Assembly (NCBI GenBank): GCA_006546595.1
Contig: VIAD01000001.1
Coordinates: 213,258 to 277,257, forward strand
Reading direction: 5' to 3'
DNA length: 64,000 bases
DNA from: Moraxellaceae bacterium AER2_44_116
GTDB taxonomy: Bacteria > Pseudomonadota > Gammaproteobacteria > Pseudomonadales > Moraxellaceae
In this document: positions 19,293 through 29,052 of the stretch, in pieces
Layout of the letters: each line of letters starts with the position of its first letter
Position numbering within the stretch: position 1 is the stretch's first letter
Translations under genes and position numbers: made by a program
Notes under the pieces: model-generated
What the model was told of the DNA's origin: nothing
The model's input: the letters and a program-made list of their open reading frames with translations, nothing else
Databases searched by the model: none

Positions 19293-19435
19293 AGACCACA
19301 TCCTTTATTGTATTAAGTGAGTATAAAAATATGAGCATTAATGCTCATGCAGGGCGTGGATTCTATCATGCTTTATTGTTGATCTTCCTGTGCTTTAACA
19401 TAGCGAAAAAATTATCTTTTGCGAGGTTCTGTTGC

Positions 19436-19476
19436 GGTGTTTATGTGGCGTAGGGGGCATGATTGCACCCCTACGC
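19436..19476. repeat. GCGTAGGGG palindromic intergenic element
   Basis: GCGTAGGGG and CCCCTACGC face each other around a short spacer containing GCATGATTGC. A related palindrome (GTAGGGGCGATTC and its complement) occurs at 62090. Such GTAGGGGC palindromes are dispersed repeats in many bacterial genomes. Here it lies between the DUF349 and CoA-transferase genes and may also act as a terminator. Confidence 0.55.
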
Positions 19477-19505
19477 ATGATGTTTGAATAGTCCCTAGTA
19501 TAAGT

Positions 19506-20687
19506 TTAAGTAATGATGATCCCTTTTTTACTCCATGCTTTGATTTCCTCATCACTAAAACCATGAGCCAGTAACACTTCTTGCGTATTTGCCCCTAATT
19601 GTCCGCCGCTCATCAGATATTGACTCGGCGTTGCACTAAAAACGATGGGGCTAGCAATTTGTTTTTGTGTGCCACCATCGGGAGTTGGTACATCAACGAT
19701 CATCTTTCTGGTGCTAATTTGTGGGTGTTCACACGCTTCTGCAAAGGATAAAACAGGTTCAACACACGCTTCAATTGAGGCAAAAATATCCTGCCATTCA
19801 TGGAGTGTTTTTGTCGCAATTGCTTCGCTAATGGCTGTTTTAACCAATGTTACAGTTGTTAAGTCGTGCCGAATCGCAAGTGGTATTAAATCTGGTCGAT
19901 GAATGGCTTGCGCAAAAGCCATAAAAAATTGTGGTTCTAAACCAGCAATACTTAAATAACGATGATCTGCGGTGCGGTAACAATCATAAAAAGTCCCGCC
20001 ATTTAAGGTGTCAGTTTCGGGTTTAGGTTGATGATTGGCCATAAGGGCAGGCGGTGCAGTTAGGGCTTGTAAACTAAAAGCGGCATCGGTTAAAGAAATA
20101 TCAATAAACTGTCCTTGACCTGTCTGTTGACGGTGAATAACAGCGGCCAAAATACCTGTTGCTGCATATAAGCCCCCCGTAATGTCAGCGGCTTGAATAG
20201 GTAATGGTAAAGGCCCAGTTTCTTGACGGCCTGTATAATCCAAAATTCCAGCAATCGCTAAATAATTCAGATCATGTCCCGCCCTGTTTTTATACACTCC
20301 CTGCTGGCCGTATCCTGTTACAGCACAATAAATTAAACGTGGATTGATTGTACGTAAATCCTCATACCCTAAACCCAAGCGAGACATGACAGAAGGGCGA
20401 AATTGTTCAACCACAATGTCATAGTCTTTCACCAATTCTTTGATAATGGCAACACCTTCTGGTGTTTTTAAGTCAATTACAATGCTGCCTTTATTGCGAT
20501 TTAACGAACCATGACAGGCTGACAAACCTTGATTATCAAAAGGAGGTAAAACACGCACCATGTCGGGGCGTGCAGGTGCTTCGACGCGTAATACGGTTGC
20601 ACCCATATCTGCAAGAATACGTGTGCCAAATGGAGCAGGTAATAATCCAGAAAAATCTAAAACTTTTAAGCCAGCAAGAGCGGTCAT
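19506..20687 (-). CDS. CaiB/BaiF family (class III) CoA-transferase, racemase-like
   Basis: The family moves CoA between acids or, in alpha-methylacyl-CoA racemases, epimerises the 2-methyl group of acyl-CoAs. The product begins MTALAGLKVLDFSGLLPAPF and continues with GATVLRVEAP, DMVRVLPPFDN and NRNKGSIVIDLKTPEG, the standard family start. VVEQFRPSVMSRLGLGYEDL and YCAVTGYGQQG are also typical. I place the start at 20687, where GAGGA precedes the ATG; the upstream extension to 20753 lacks family similarity. The substrate cannot be fixed from the sequence. No CoA-related gene is adjacent. Confidence 0.85.
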   Translation of the reverse strand: MTALAGLKVLDFSGLLPAPFGTRILADMGATVLRVEAPARPDMVRVLPPFDNQGLSACHGSLNRNKGSIVIDLKTPEGVAIIKELVKDYDIVVEQFRPSVMSRLGLGYEDLRTINPRLIYCAVTGYGQQGVYKNRAGHDLNYLAIAGILDYTGRQETGPLPLPIQAADITGGLYAATGILAAVIHRQQTGQGQFIDISLTDAAFSLQALTAPPALMANHQPKPETDTLNGGTFYDCYRTADHRYLSIAGLEPQFFMAFAQAIHRPDLIPLAIRHDLTTVTLVKTAISEAIATKTLHEWQDIFASIEACVEPVLSFAEACEHPQISTRKMIVDVPTPDGGTQKQIASPIVFSATPSQYLMSGGQLGANTQEVLLAHGFSDEEIKAWSKKGIIIT

Positions 20688-20795
20688 GGGGTTTTCCTCA
20701 TGTGGGGGAATAAAAAACCGCCTAAACATCGTATTTTTCTGAGAAAAAAGCAAGCACTTGCTTGGTTTTTGTGGGTTTTGCTGAATTTTTAGTAT

Positions 20796-20823
20796 AAAAA
20801 AACTCCAATGAAGGAGCTTTTTT
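20796..20823 (-). terminator. Terminator of the GMC oxidoreductase transcript
   Basis: On the minus strand, GCTCC and GGAGT flank a short loop and are followed by seven Ts. On the plus strand the same hairpin is followed by a T run as well, so it can work in both directions. Confidence 0.8.
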
Positions 20824-20855
20824 AATGTTATGCCATATTAAGGGTTAATCTAAGA

Positions 20856-22448
20856 CTAACTCCAGAAGTAGCCTTTATGCCGCGTTAAAATTTGATCGGC
20901 AATATAATGTGCTAACGCCGCGACGGTAAGCATGGGATGTTGAACGGCAATAGTGGGTAATAAACTGGCATCACTGACGAATAAGCCGCTAACTTCATAA
21001 GTTTGACCATAAGGGTCAACAACGGCTTTTTTACGATCTGCTCCCATGCGACAACTGCCTTGTGCATTCAAAGACACTAAACGCATGGAAAAAATACCTA
21101 AAGAACCGTAATCAATCCCATCAACAATATCATCTAGCTCTTCAAGAGAAGAGGCTTGAATCCGCTGATAAGTGGGGAGATAAACACGCTCCGCACCTGC
21201 GGCAAAGAAAATACGTCCTGCACGTTTTAAGCCTTCTTTATAAAGTGCAAACTCTTCTTTGGTCATGTTCCATTCAATACGTTTTGCGCCACCACGGATT
21301 GGGCCGCTCCAGTGAACAAAACCATGTCCATTGTCAGGTACGAAGATGTTAATTGCCGAAAAAAACTTAAACTCTTCCATAAAGCGAATATGGTCAACGC
21401 CCATTGATAATTCATTTTGTGCCATCAATTGAACAGGAGCGGCCAAGCCTGACTCCATCAACATTTTGCCTTCTTTTTCACCTAAAAATTCGTCAATGTG
21501 CATACCCGAAAACGCACCACGCCAACCATAAACAGGGACTGGAAATTTTCCTAAAACCACACTTGTAGGATGAAGGGAAAGGTTGCGGCCTAACTGGTTA
21601 TTTTTGTTTGGTAGTTTACTGCGCTGTAATAATAGGGGAGTTTGAATTGCTCCTGCGGAAGAGACAACAATTTGGGCGTTGACTTTGATGTTTGCAACGA
21701 TGGATTGATTTTTAGGGTCAATGATGCGGCCTGAAACACCGACAGCACGACCATTTTTGATGAGTATTTGTTCTACATAAGTGTCTGAATAAATGCGGAC
21801 ACCTGCGGCGGTTGCCCATGCCAAATAAGTGACCTGCATGGATGCTTTACGGTCAGAAGGGCAGCCAGCTAAACAATGTCCCGTTAAGGCACATTGTTTT
21901 ACGTTGCGAGATTGAGGTCGCCACGACCAACCCAGTGATTCACAGCCACGAATAATCGCGTTCGCACAGTCATTGATTTCATGAGGTTCGTTGAGGTGGA
22001 TGTGTAGTCTTCTCTCAACTTTTTCATAATAAGGGTAAATTTTATTGGGAGAAAGTGCATCAATACCGTGGTCTTTAGCCCATGATTCAAGAACGTAGTC
22101 AGGTGCGCGGGTGGCAATCGTGGAGCTGATAACGGAAGAGCCACCAACACAACTGCCTTGCATCACAACGGTATCACCAATGGTATTTGTTTGTGCGCCA
22201 ACGTCTTGATATAGATTTTCTAGTGCCCATGCCATATCTTCAGTAAATTCGCTACTTGGCACATAACGACCCGCTTCTATGATAATAACGCTTTTACCCG
22301 CAACAGCAAGTTCATGAGCGATAATAGCTCCACCCGTACCAGAGCCAATGACAACTACGTCAGCATCAAGAATAATGTCCTCGCTGCTACGAATATCACT
22401 TGCCTGAGTTACAGGTATGCCTTCTTTGGGAAGTTCTTTGTAAATCAT
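20856..22448 (-). CDS. GMC family FAD-dependent oxidoreductase
   Basis: The flavoprotein of 530 residues opens its FAD domain with ADVVVIGSGTGGAIIAHELAVAGK (about residues 29-52). It has the GMC signature region GSCVGGSSVISSTIATRAP and the C-terminal active-site and FAD stretch GLFVSDASLLPTIAVQHPMLTVAALA. GMC enzymes oxidise alcohols, sugars or sterols. The partner gene 66 bases upstream encodes a Tat-exported small subunit like that of gluconate 2-dehydrogenase, so a membrane-associated dehydrogenase is likely. No cytochrome c subunit is next to them. The substrate is unknown; a hydrophobic alcohol is only a guess. Confidence 0.85.
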   Translation of the reverse strand: MIYKELPKEGIPVTQASDIRSSEDIILDADVVVIGSGTGGAIIAHELAVAGKSVIIIEAGRYVPSSEFTEDMAWALENLYQDVGAQTNTIGDTVVMQGSCVGGSSVISSTIATRAPDYVLESWAKDHGIDALSPNKIYPYYEKVERRLHIHLNEPHEINDCANAIIRGCESLGWSWRPQSRNVKQCALTGHCLAGCPSDRKASMQVTYLAWATAAGVRIYSDTYVEQILIKNGRAVGVSGRIIDPKNQSIVANIKVNAQIVVSSAGAIQTPLLLQRSKLPNKNNQLGRNLSLHPTSVVLGKFPVPVYGWRGAFSGMHIDEFLGEKEGKMLMESGLAAPVQLMAQNELSMGVDHIRFMEEFKFFSAINIFVPDNGHGFVHWSGPIRGGAKRIEWNMTKEEFALYKEGLKRAGRIFFAAGAERVYLPTYQRIQASSLEELDDIVDGIDYGSLGIFSMRLVSLNAQGSCRMGADRKKAVVDPYGQTYEVSGLFVSDASLLPTIAVQHPMLTVAALAHYIADQILTRHKGYFWS

Positions 22449-22514
22449 TTGTTATTATGTCCTCAGCCAAGAAAGAGTGGGCTATTTATCCTAAGAGTAG
22501 GATGAATTTATTCG

Positions 22515-23126
22515 TTAACCATCAAATTTGCTTTCATTGTCATCGCGAGGAAGGGGCATATTTCCTAAGCGTCTGATACCCCATTTTGCAGTGACAGGAC
22601 CATCATATTCCAACGCTTGCCACGTACGTGGATCACGCCAATATGCCACACCTAATAGTGTTTTGAGACTGACAACAAGGCCACTTTGAAAGGCAAGACC
22701 ACTTTGCCATGCTCGAATTTGCGCTAAAGCTTGTTCATTTGAGAGGCTTGAAAACCGTTTTAACTTATAAATGGTGCTAAATTCTAAGGATTTTGTGCCA
22801 ATTGACAATAAGAAACGCGTGTCACTGTTCAATCTGCCAACCATGTTGTCAAGATTCTGCATCACAGGCACTTCAACAGTGGAGGGTAAATCAGGAAAAC
22901 GTTCAGTCGCGAGAAACACCACCCGTAACTTATCAAAAAGACGGTACTCGGCTTCACTCAAATGCTGGATCGTCGTTGGTACGCCGTTGGCAAATGCTCG
23001 ACTTGGTAGGGTTAATACCGTTGCGGCGGTTGTGCCAAGTAAGAGGCCTGTCTTTAAAAAGCGACGACGCGAAAGGCTTGTCAATTGACTTTCAAGTTGG
23101 ACAAGCGCAGGGTCTTGTTGTGACAT
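22515..23126 (-). CDS. Tat-exported small subunit of a GMC dehydrogenase (gluconate dehydrogenase subunit 3-like)
   Basis: About 203 residues, with a twin-arginine signal (LSRRRFLKTG followed by a hydrophobic segment and SRAFA), so it is exported folded and could carry its flavin partner with it. The rest resembles the gluconate 2-dehydrogenase subunit 3 family. The frame is open to a TTG at 23141; I prefer the ATG at 23126, which has GGGG six bases upstream, although the ATG at 23132 is also possible. It precedes the GMC oxidoreductase on the same strand and is probably co-transcribed. Confidence 0.75.
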   Translation of the reverse strand: MSQQDPALVQLESQLTSLSRRRFLKTGLLLGTTAATVLTLPSRAFANGVPTTIQHLSEAEYRLFDKLRVVFLATERFPDLPSTVEVPVMQNLDNMVGRLNSDTRFLLSIGTKSLEFSTIYKLKRFSSLSNEQALAQIRAWQSGLAFQSGLVVSLKTLLGVAYWRDPRTWQALEYDGPVTAKWGIRRLGNMPLPRDDNESKFDG

Positions 23127-23301
23127 AGTCATCCCCGACAAAAAGCTACCTGCTAGTGATAAAAGAATTTTTAGTTATTAACGCAGGGCGACCTAGTCTA
23201 TCTGAAAGTACAGGGTTATTTAAGCCTATGCGCTGGCTGATTGTGAATTTTATCAACACTTTGGGGTTAAATTTGTTATTGGTGCTTAAATATTATCCAT
23301 T

Positions 23302-24153
23302 TTAAGGGTGTGTGGGTTGTATATTGACGGATAGAGGTGATATTTCGCCTGTATTTAAGGTGATTTGTGGGAATGGCATTTCGATAAGATGTTGGTCAAA
23401 CGCTAATTTAATGCTTTCTTGCATGGCATCTTTGATGTCTAAAAAGTTTTCTCGGCGTGTCCAGACGTTAAACGCCAGACTAATTGCGGAGTCGCCAAAG
23501 TTTTGTACGGTCACTTGTGGGCGTGGTTCATCCAACACTAAAACGTTTTTGTCTGCCAGTTCTAACAGTATGCCGCGTACTTTACGAATATCTTCTTTAT
23601 AGCTAATACTGACGTTTATTGGCACTCGACGGATAGGGAAACGTGTCAGATTCAATACTTCTGATTTGATGAGTTGTTCATTGGGAATACGGACATAAAT
23701 ATTATCTGCCGTACGCAGTTTGATAGATAACAAATCAACAGATAAAACATCACCAATCGTTTTGCCAACTTGTATGGTATCACCGACAACAAACGAGCCT
23801 TCACCAATCAAAAATAAGCCACTGATTAAATTAGATGCAGACGTTTGTGAGGCAAAACCAATTGCGACGGTGAATACTCCCGCAGCACCCAACAAGACAC
23901 TGATTTTGAAACCCATTTCATGTAACGAAGAAATACTAAACAGTAATAATAAAAAATAAAAAATACCACGCCGCCAAACCAGCAATTGATGGGCGGTCAG
24001 CCGTTGGCTCATGGTGCGTACAAACGCAGTCGTCACGAGATGTGAGACTAAGTAGCCAAAGGCTAACAGCAACCCCCCAATAATAAAGCCTTCGGTTTTA
24101 TCGCTGACGGGTAAATTGATCATTTGATCTAAAAAGCTATCCGTTTTTGCCAT
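23302..24153 (-). CDS. Small-conductance mechanosensitive channel family protein
   Basis: This 283-residue MscS-type protein has three membrane segments. The third carries the Gly/Ala-rich pore helix (LLGAAGVFTVAIGFASQ). The beta domain follows (GDTIQVGKTIGDVLSVDLLSIKLRT) and a C-terminal alpha/beta portion after it. Channels of this kind open under membrane tension to release solutes on osmotic downshock. The DUF432 gene lies immediately upstream on the same strand; MscS-DUF432 pairs are a recurring arrangement. Confidence 0.9.
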   Translation of the reverse strand: MAKTDSFLDQMINLPVSDKTEGFIIGGLLLAFGYLVSHLVTTAFVRTMSQRLTAHQLLVWRRGIFYFLLLLFSISSLHEMGFKISVLLGAAGVFTVAIGFASQTSASNLISGLFLIGEGSFVVGDTIQVGKTIGDVLSVDLLSIKLRTADNIYVRIPNEQLIKSEVLNLTRFPIRRVPINVSISYKEDIRKVRGILLELADKNVLVLDEPRPQVTVQNFGDSAISLAFNVWTRRENFLDIKDAMQESIKLAFDQHLIEMPFPQITLNTGEISPLSVNIQPTHP

Positions 24154-24204
24154 GATGGTTATCCTATTAAAATATGTTGTTGAGCTGTGAGTTAATTAAA
24201 TTTT

Positions 24205-24278
24205 CCCTTCGACTCCGCTCAGGGAGCAGTGAGAGCCTTGTGTGTGCATCATTACGGTGGCTGAGTGTAGTCGAAGCC
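24205..24278. repeat. Intergenic inverted repeat, copy 2 (REP-like)
   Basis: CCCTTCGACTCCGCTCAGGGAGC is matched about 30 bases later by GGCTGAGTGTAGTCGAAGCC, an imperfect complement. It lies between the MscS start and the DUF432 stop, and its end touches the DUF432 stop codon. Confidence 0.8.
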
Positions 24279-25069
24279 TAATCAAAAAAATGCTCAAATA
24301 AACCGACAAAGTTATCTGGATTTGCCACGCGAGCGGTGCTTTGTAAGGTGGCAACTCCTGCTTGTGAGTGCAAGCGATTATCGATACGTAGTTTGGGCGC
24401 ACGGCCATTATTAGTGAGTTCAACGGCTAATGTTGGGGTCCATAAACGGCCATCGGTTGCACTATATAAAGGCAATAATGCGGTAGGAATATTAATGCGT
24501 TCAATTGGCATGGTTTGTGAGCCGTGATTTTCAATATAGACGGGAGTCACCGCACGAAACGCACGAATTGGCAGTTGCGCTAACTCAATACGACCAAAGA
24601 CTTTTGTTGCGTAGCAGATTTCTCCACGAATGGGACTAGAGCCAAACCATGTATCTGTAGGACGAATAATGGGAATATCAATCAACGGCTTATCGACAGC
24701 TTGTGTTGTTGATACTCTCATCCATACAGGCGTGCTGACAAATAAGGTAACCGCTTGATTAGCAGGAATAAATAAAGGGTCAATCGGCTTAATGACCACG
24801 GAACGATCTGCCAAAGCAGGGGACAGTATAATTTTATCGCCTGTCTGATTAAAAATATAGCGTTGCAGCACGGAGGGTTCTGGAAGCAGTAGGTTGGTAT
24901 CGCTGATTGACCAATCATGAGCATCCTCATTTTGGTGAGGGTGGCGATACGTTTCAACATGCCACTCTTGAGCGTTACGCTTTAATTGCAAGTCTAAGCC
25001 AGCAAAGTTCCAGCGGCGCGTCTGTTCAACGGTAAAAGGGTATTCCCCCCACCAAACTTGTGTTGTCAT
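24278..25069 (-). CDS. DUF432 domain protein
   Basis: The product, about 263 residues, is soluble, predicted beta-rich and has the DUF432 layout (GEYPFTVEQTRRWNFAGLDLQL near the start). I choose the ATG at 25069, where TTGGAG lies about 9 bases upstream; the frame is open to 25099. Members commonly sit beside MscS channels, as here, and may modulate or accompany them, but the function is unproven. Confidence 0.78.
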   Translation of the reverse strand: MTTQVWWGEYPFTVEQTRRWNFAGLDLQLKRNAQEWHVETYRHPHQNEDAHDWSISDTNLLLPEPSVLQRYIFNQTGDKIILSPALADRSVVIKPIDPLFIPANQAVTLFVSTPVWMRVSTTQAVDKPLIDIPIIRPTDTWFGSSPIRGEICYATKVFGRIELAQLPIRAFRAVTPVYIENHGSQTMPIERINIPTALLPLYSATDGRLWTPTLAVELTNNGRAPKLRIDNRLHSQAGVATLQSTARVANPDNFVGLFEHFFD

Positions 25070-25311
25070 TTTGTGTGCTCCAAGAGGGTATTTATGCAAA
25101 ATGCGCGGAAGGCATCATGCTAATGACAAAATAGTTGTATATTCGGCATTGAGACGAGTCTTGTCATCCATTAGACTGTCATGAAAATGTATTATCTTGC
25201 CGCCTGTTGATGTGCAAGTACGTTTTTTGATGACAAAAAGCCTAATTAAAACGATATTTTGCATCAAGCCTGTGCAAGTTTAACTCTTTGTAATAAAACG
25301 AGAAGCCAATC

Positions 25312-26790
25312 ATGTCCCGTCAGGGTCAACTATCTTATAGCTTTGCTAAACGACATGGTGTGTTGCTAGTCATGCAATCTGACACGCAACAGCAAGCACT
25401 GTTATTACGTGAAGACGTCAAATTATCGAGCTTAATGGAAGTTAGGCGCGTGTTAGGCGTTATTTCAGCGCATGAAACGGTTTCCATAGACGTATTTAAT
25501 CAACGGATGGCAGGTGCTTATCAAGGTGATGGCGGTGAGTCTCAACAAGCGGTTGCAGGTTTAGAAGATCACCCCGATTTAGAAAGTTTAGCAGAATCTG
25601 TTCCAGAAACCGAAGACTTGATGGAACAAGAAGACGATGCACCAATTATTCGCTTAATTAATGCCTTATTAAGTGAAGCTATTCGTCTAAACGCCTCGGA
25701 TATTCACGTTGAAGCCTTTGAAAAGAAGCTGTCGGTACGGATGCGTGTTGATGGCGTACTGCGTGAGATTGTCCAACCACGTCGTGAACTCGCGCCGTTG
25801 TTAGTCTCGCGTATTAAAGTCATGGCAAAATTGGATATTGCCGAAAAGCGAATTCCACAAGATGGTCGAATTTCCTTGCGTTTAGCAGGCCGAGAAGTCG
25901 ATGTGCGGGTGTCCACATTACCTGCAAATCATGGCGAGCGGGTGGTCATGCGTCTGTTAGACAAACAAGCAGGCCGCTTGGATATTGGTCATTTGGGTTT
26001 ACAAGCCACTGACCATAAACGTCTCAGCGATTTAATTCATAAACCACACGGCATTATTTTGGTCACAGGGCCCACAGGTTCAGGAAAAACCACGACCTTG
26101 TATGCCGCATTGACCGAGTTAAATGACCACTCTCGCAATATTTTAACCATCGAAGACCCAATTGAATATCAACTCGAAGGTATTGGTCAAACGCAAGTCA
26201 ATACCAAAGTCGATATGACCTTTGCGCGTGGTTTACGTGCCATGTTGCGTCAAGACCCCGATGTAGTGATGGTGGGTGAAATTCGTGATATGGAAACGGC
26301 TGAAATCGCAGTTCAAGCGTCATTAACAGGTCATTTGGTGTTATCCACGCTCCATACCAATACGGCAGTGGGTGCAGTGACACGTTTGCAAGATATGGGT
26401 ATTGAACCGTTTTTATTAGCGTCGTCGTTATTGGGTGTTGTCGCCCAACGCTTAGTGCGCGTGTTATGTGTTCATTGTCGAACAGGCGTAGCCGCCGATG
26501 AAGAAGAATGTGCTTTGTTAGGTGTTTCGCCTAATTATGCGCCTGTAATTTATCGTCCTGTCGGTTGTGAGAAATGTAATTTTAGTGGTTATCGCGGACG
26601 TTTAGGCATTTATGAATTGGTAATGGTTGATGATACGATGCGGCGTTTAATTCACAGTCATGCGGGTGAACATGAATTAGAAGCCCATGCTCGCACCTTA
26701 AGCTCCAGTATTCGTGCTGATGGTATTCGTAAAGTATTGAAAGGGGTCACTACCTTAGAAGAGGTGGTACGCGCCACCAGAGAGGGCTAA
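25312..26790 (+). CDS. gspE: Type II secretion system ATPase GspE
   Basis: GspE is the cytoplasmic hexameric ATPase that powers pseudopilus assembly. The 492-residue protein has Walker A GPTGSGKTTT near residue 253, an Asp box (NILTIEDPIEY), Walker B (DPDVVMVGEIRD) and a His box (GHLVLSTLHTN). The tetracysteine zinc-binding CVHC (about 387-390) and CEKC (about 421-424) distinguish GspE/PilB-type ATPases from retraction ATPases. It is the first gene of the gsp operon and gspF follows after 5 bases. Confidence 0.96.
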   Translation: MSRQGQLSYSFAKRHGVLLVMQSDTQQQALLLREDVKLSSLMEVRRVLGVISAHETVSIDVFNQRMAGAYQGDGGESQQAVAGLEDHPDLESLAESVPETEDLMEQEDDAPIIRLINALLSEAIRLNASDIHVEAFEKKLSVRMRVDGVLREIVQPRRELAPLLVSRIKVMAKLDIAEKRIPQDGRISLRLAGREVDVRVSTLPANHGERVVMRLLDKQAGRLDIGHLGLQATDHKRLSDLIHKPHGIILVTGPTGSGKTTTLYAALTELNDHSRNILTIEDPIEYQLEGIGQTQVNTKVDMTFARGLRAMLRQDPDVVMVGEIRDMETAEIAVQASLTGHLVLSTLHTNTAVGAVTRLQDMGIEPFLLASSLLGVVAQRLVRVLCVHCRTGVAADEEECALLGVSPNYAPVIYRPVGCEKCNFSGYRGRLGIYELVMVDDTMRRLIHSHAGEHELEAHARTLSSSIRADGIRKVLKGVTTLEEVVRATREG

Positions 26791-26795
26791 ACACG

Positions 26796-28019
26796 ATGCC
26801 AGCCTTTGATTATATTGCCGTTGATGCCCAAGGAAAAAAACAAAAAGGAGTACTAGAAGGAGACAGTTCACGCCAAATTCGTCAGCAATTGCGTGAGAAA
26901 GGCTGGGTTCCTTCGTCTGTCGAAGCGGCTTCTTCGGACCAAAAAAGTGCTACTGAAAAGCAACCTTTTTGGCAAGCAAAAAAAGGCTTAACCGCTTATG
27001 AACTGGCGTTAGTCACGCGGCAATTAGCGACATTAATTCAGTCAGGTATTCCCTTAGAAGAAACCTTAAAAGCGGTTGCCAAACAAAGTGAAAAACCTTC
27101 GGTGCAAAGCTTGTTGTTGGCGGTGCGGGGAAAAGTGCTTGAAGGCTATCCCTTGGCGCAAAGTTTTGCGGCTTTTCCGCAAGCATTTCCTGATTTGTAT
27201 CGGGCAACCGTCGCAGCAGGTGAAAAATCAGGCCATTTAGACCTTGTCTTAGAGCAGTTAGCGGATTACACCGAAAATCGTTTTGCTATTCAAAAACAAA
27301 TTCAAGGGGCGATGATTTACCCAATTATTTTAACGACGCTCGCCATGTTAATTGTCGTGGGTTTATTGGCCTATGTTGTACCTGACATTGTCAAAGTGTT
27401 TAATAATTCCCACCATCAATTACCTTTTTTAACCCGTGCATTAATTGCCGCCAGTGATGCCGTCAAAAGTTTTGGCCCTTATATGGTGGTATTGTTAGGT
27501 ATTGGCGCGTGGTTAGGGAATAAAACCTTAAAAACAGAAAAGGGGCGTTATGCCTTTGATGCTTTTTCGTTACGTGTGCCTTTGGTACGTCGTATTGTTA
27601 AGGGCGCGAATGCTGCGCGTTTTGCCAGTACCTTGAGTATTTTAAGTCGTAGTGGTGTGCCCTTAGTCGATGGCTTATATATTGCGGCGTCTGTTACCAG
27701 TAATTGGCACATTCGAGATGCGGTTTTAGAAGCAGCAACTAAAGTCACCGAAGGTGGCAGCATTAGTCATTCTTTAGAAAAAAGTCGATATTTCCCACCG
27801 ATGATGATTCAAATGTTGCGTAGCGGTGAAGCAGGTGGTGAGCTAGATAATATGTTGGCGCGTGCTGCTGCGATGCAAGATCGTGAGCTGTCTGCTTTGA
27901 TTACAACAATGGTGGGTTTATTTGAACCATTAATGTTGTTGGTGATGGCGGGTGTGGTGTTAATTATTGTATTGGCGATTATGTTGCCAATTGTCAGTAT
28001 GAATAACTTAGTGCATTGA
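26796..28019 (+). CDS. gspF: Type II secretion system inner-membrane platform protein GspF
   Basis: GspF is the inner-membrane platform on which GspE works. The 407-residue protein has two T2SSF domains, each preceded by LVTRQLATLIQSGIPLEETL or ASTLSILSRSGVPLVDGL. Three membrane segments are visible, near residues 170, 220 and 380. MPAFDYIAVDAQGKKQKGVLEGDS is the typical N-terminus. It lies 5 bases after gspE. Confidence 0.95.
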   Translation: MPAFDYIAVDAQGKKQKGVLEGDSSRQIRQQLREKGWVPSSVEAASSDQKSATEKQPFWQAKKGLTAYELALVTRQLATLIQSGIPLEETLKAVAKQSEKPSVQSLLLAVRGKVLEGYPLAQSFAAFPQAFPDLYRATVAAGEKSGHLDLVLEQLADYTENRFAIQKQIQGAMIYPIILTTLAMLIVVGLLAYVVPDIVKVFNNSHHQLPFLTRALIAASDAVKSFGPYMVVLLGIGAWLGNKTLKTEKGRYAFDAFSLRVPLVRRIVKGANAARFASTLSILSRSGVPLVDGLYIAASVTSNWHIRDAVLEAATKVTEGGSISHSLEKSRYFPPMMIQMLRSGEAGGELDNMLARAAAMQDRELSALITTMVGLFEPLMLLVMAGVVLIIVLAIMLPIVSMNNLVH

Positions 28020-28064
28020 TGAATGAATGCCTTGAATGGTGATATTTAAAAATTAGAGGTTGTT

Positions 28065-28478
28065 ATGCCAAATAAAATGAGTGGTTTTACCTTAATCGAA
28101 GTTATGGTAGTTGTGGTGATTTTAGGGATTTTAGCTGCCGTTATTATTCCCAATGTGGTGGGTAAAGATGAGCAAGCACGTCGGACGTTGTCGGCGACAA
28201 GTTTGTCAAATGTTGCCAATGCCTTAGAAATGTATCGCTTAGATAATCACAAGTATCCCACGACACAAGAAGGTTTAGAGGCATTAGTTACCAAACCTGC
28301 GTCAGCAAAAGTATTTCCTCAAGGGGGATACCTGAAAAATTTACCCAACGATCCGTGGGACAACCCGATGCAATATGTTTCGCCCGGTGCGGCAGGAAAA
28401 CCGTATGAGTTGTACTCTTTTGGTTCAGATGGCCAAGAAGGTGGTGAAGGCGATAATGCGGATATTTACCATAAATAA
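28065..28478 (+). CDS. gspG: Major pseudopilin GspG
   Basis: This is the main subunit of the type II pseudopilus. The prepilin peptidase site is after Gly7 (MSG then FTLIEVMVV) with Glu at mature position 5. The C-terminal part NDPWDNPMQYVSPG...YELYSFGSDGQEGGEGDNADI includes the calcium-binding Asp residues typical of GspG. It has 137 residues, normal length. The processing enzyme GspO/PilD is not in this window. Confidence 0.96.
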   Translation: MPNKMSGFTLIEVMVVVVILGILAAVIIPNVVGKDEQARRTLSATSLSNVANALEMYRLDNHKYPTTQEGLEALVTKPASAKVFPQGGYLKNLPNDPWDNPMQYVSPGAAGKPYELYSFGSDGQEGGEGDNADIYHK

Positions 28479-28503
28479 CATTTCCGCAAACATACGGTTT
28501 TAG

Positions 28504-29052
28504 ATGAAAAAATCACACGGGTTTACCCTTATCGAAGTATTGCTGGTGGTGCTGTTGATCGGCATTGTTAGCGGTATTGTTTTGTTAGCGGCTAGTCCAA
28601 ATGATTCATCGCGTTTAGTGGCCAGTGAAACGGAGCGTTTAGCGCAAGCACTGAGTTTGGCGATTGACGAAGCGGTTAGTGAAAATCAGCAGTTAGGGTT
28701 AATGTTAGATGAGAAAAGCTACCGCTTCTTAGAGTTTGATGAGCAAACCAAGCAATGGTTGCCTAGCAATAATCCTGTTTTTGTGCCTTATGAATTGCCA
28801 ACCAATATCAGTTTGCATGTGCTTAAAGATGACACCAGTAAAACATTGGCCATTAATCCCAAAGAGCAAGCCAAGCGTGATGAAGAAAAGGGGTTAGTCC
28901 CGCAAGTCATTTTGTTGTCGAGTGGTGAAACATCGGCAGTCATTTTGGAGCTTTCGGCACAAGATGGAGAGCCACAAACCTTAACTTTAGATGACTTAGG
29001 TGCAATCACTTTGAGTACCGATGAAAAAAATGAACCGCCCCTACAAAAATAA
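28504..29052 (+). CDS. gspH: Minor pseudopilin GspH
   Basis: This minor pseudopilin of 182 residues is processed after Gly6 (KKSHG then FTLIEVLLVV). The body has the GspH pattern, with LASETERLAQALSLAIDEAV and a C-terminal beta region. Its 3' end overlaps gspI by 32 bases, in another frame. Confidence 0.9.
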   Translation: MKKSHGFTLIEVLLVVLLIGIVSGIVLLAASPNDSSRLVASETERLAQALSLAIDEAVSENQQLGLMLDEKSYRFLEFDEQTKQWLPSNNPVFVPYELPTNISLHVLKDDTSKTLAINPKEQAKRDEEKGLVPQVILLSSGETSAVILELSAQDGEPQTLTLDDLGAITLSTDEKNEPPLQK

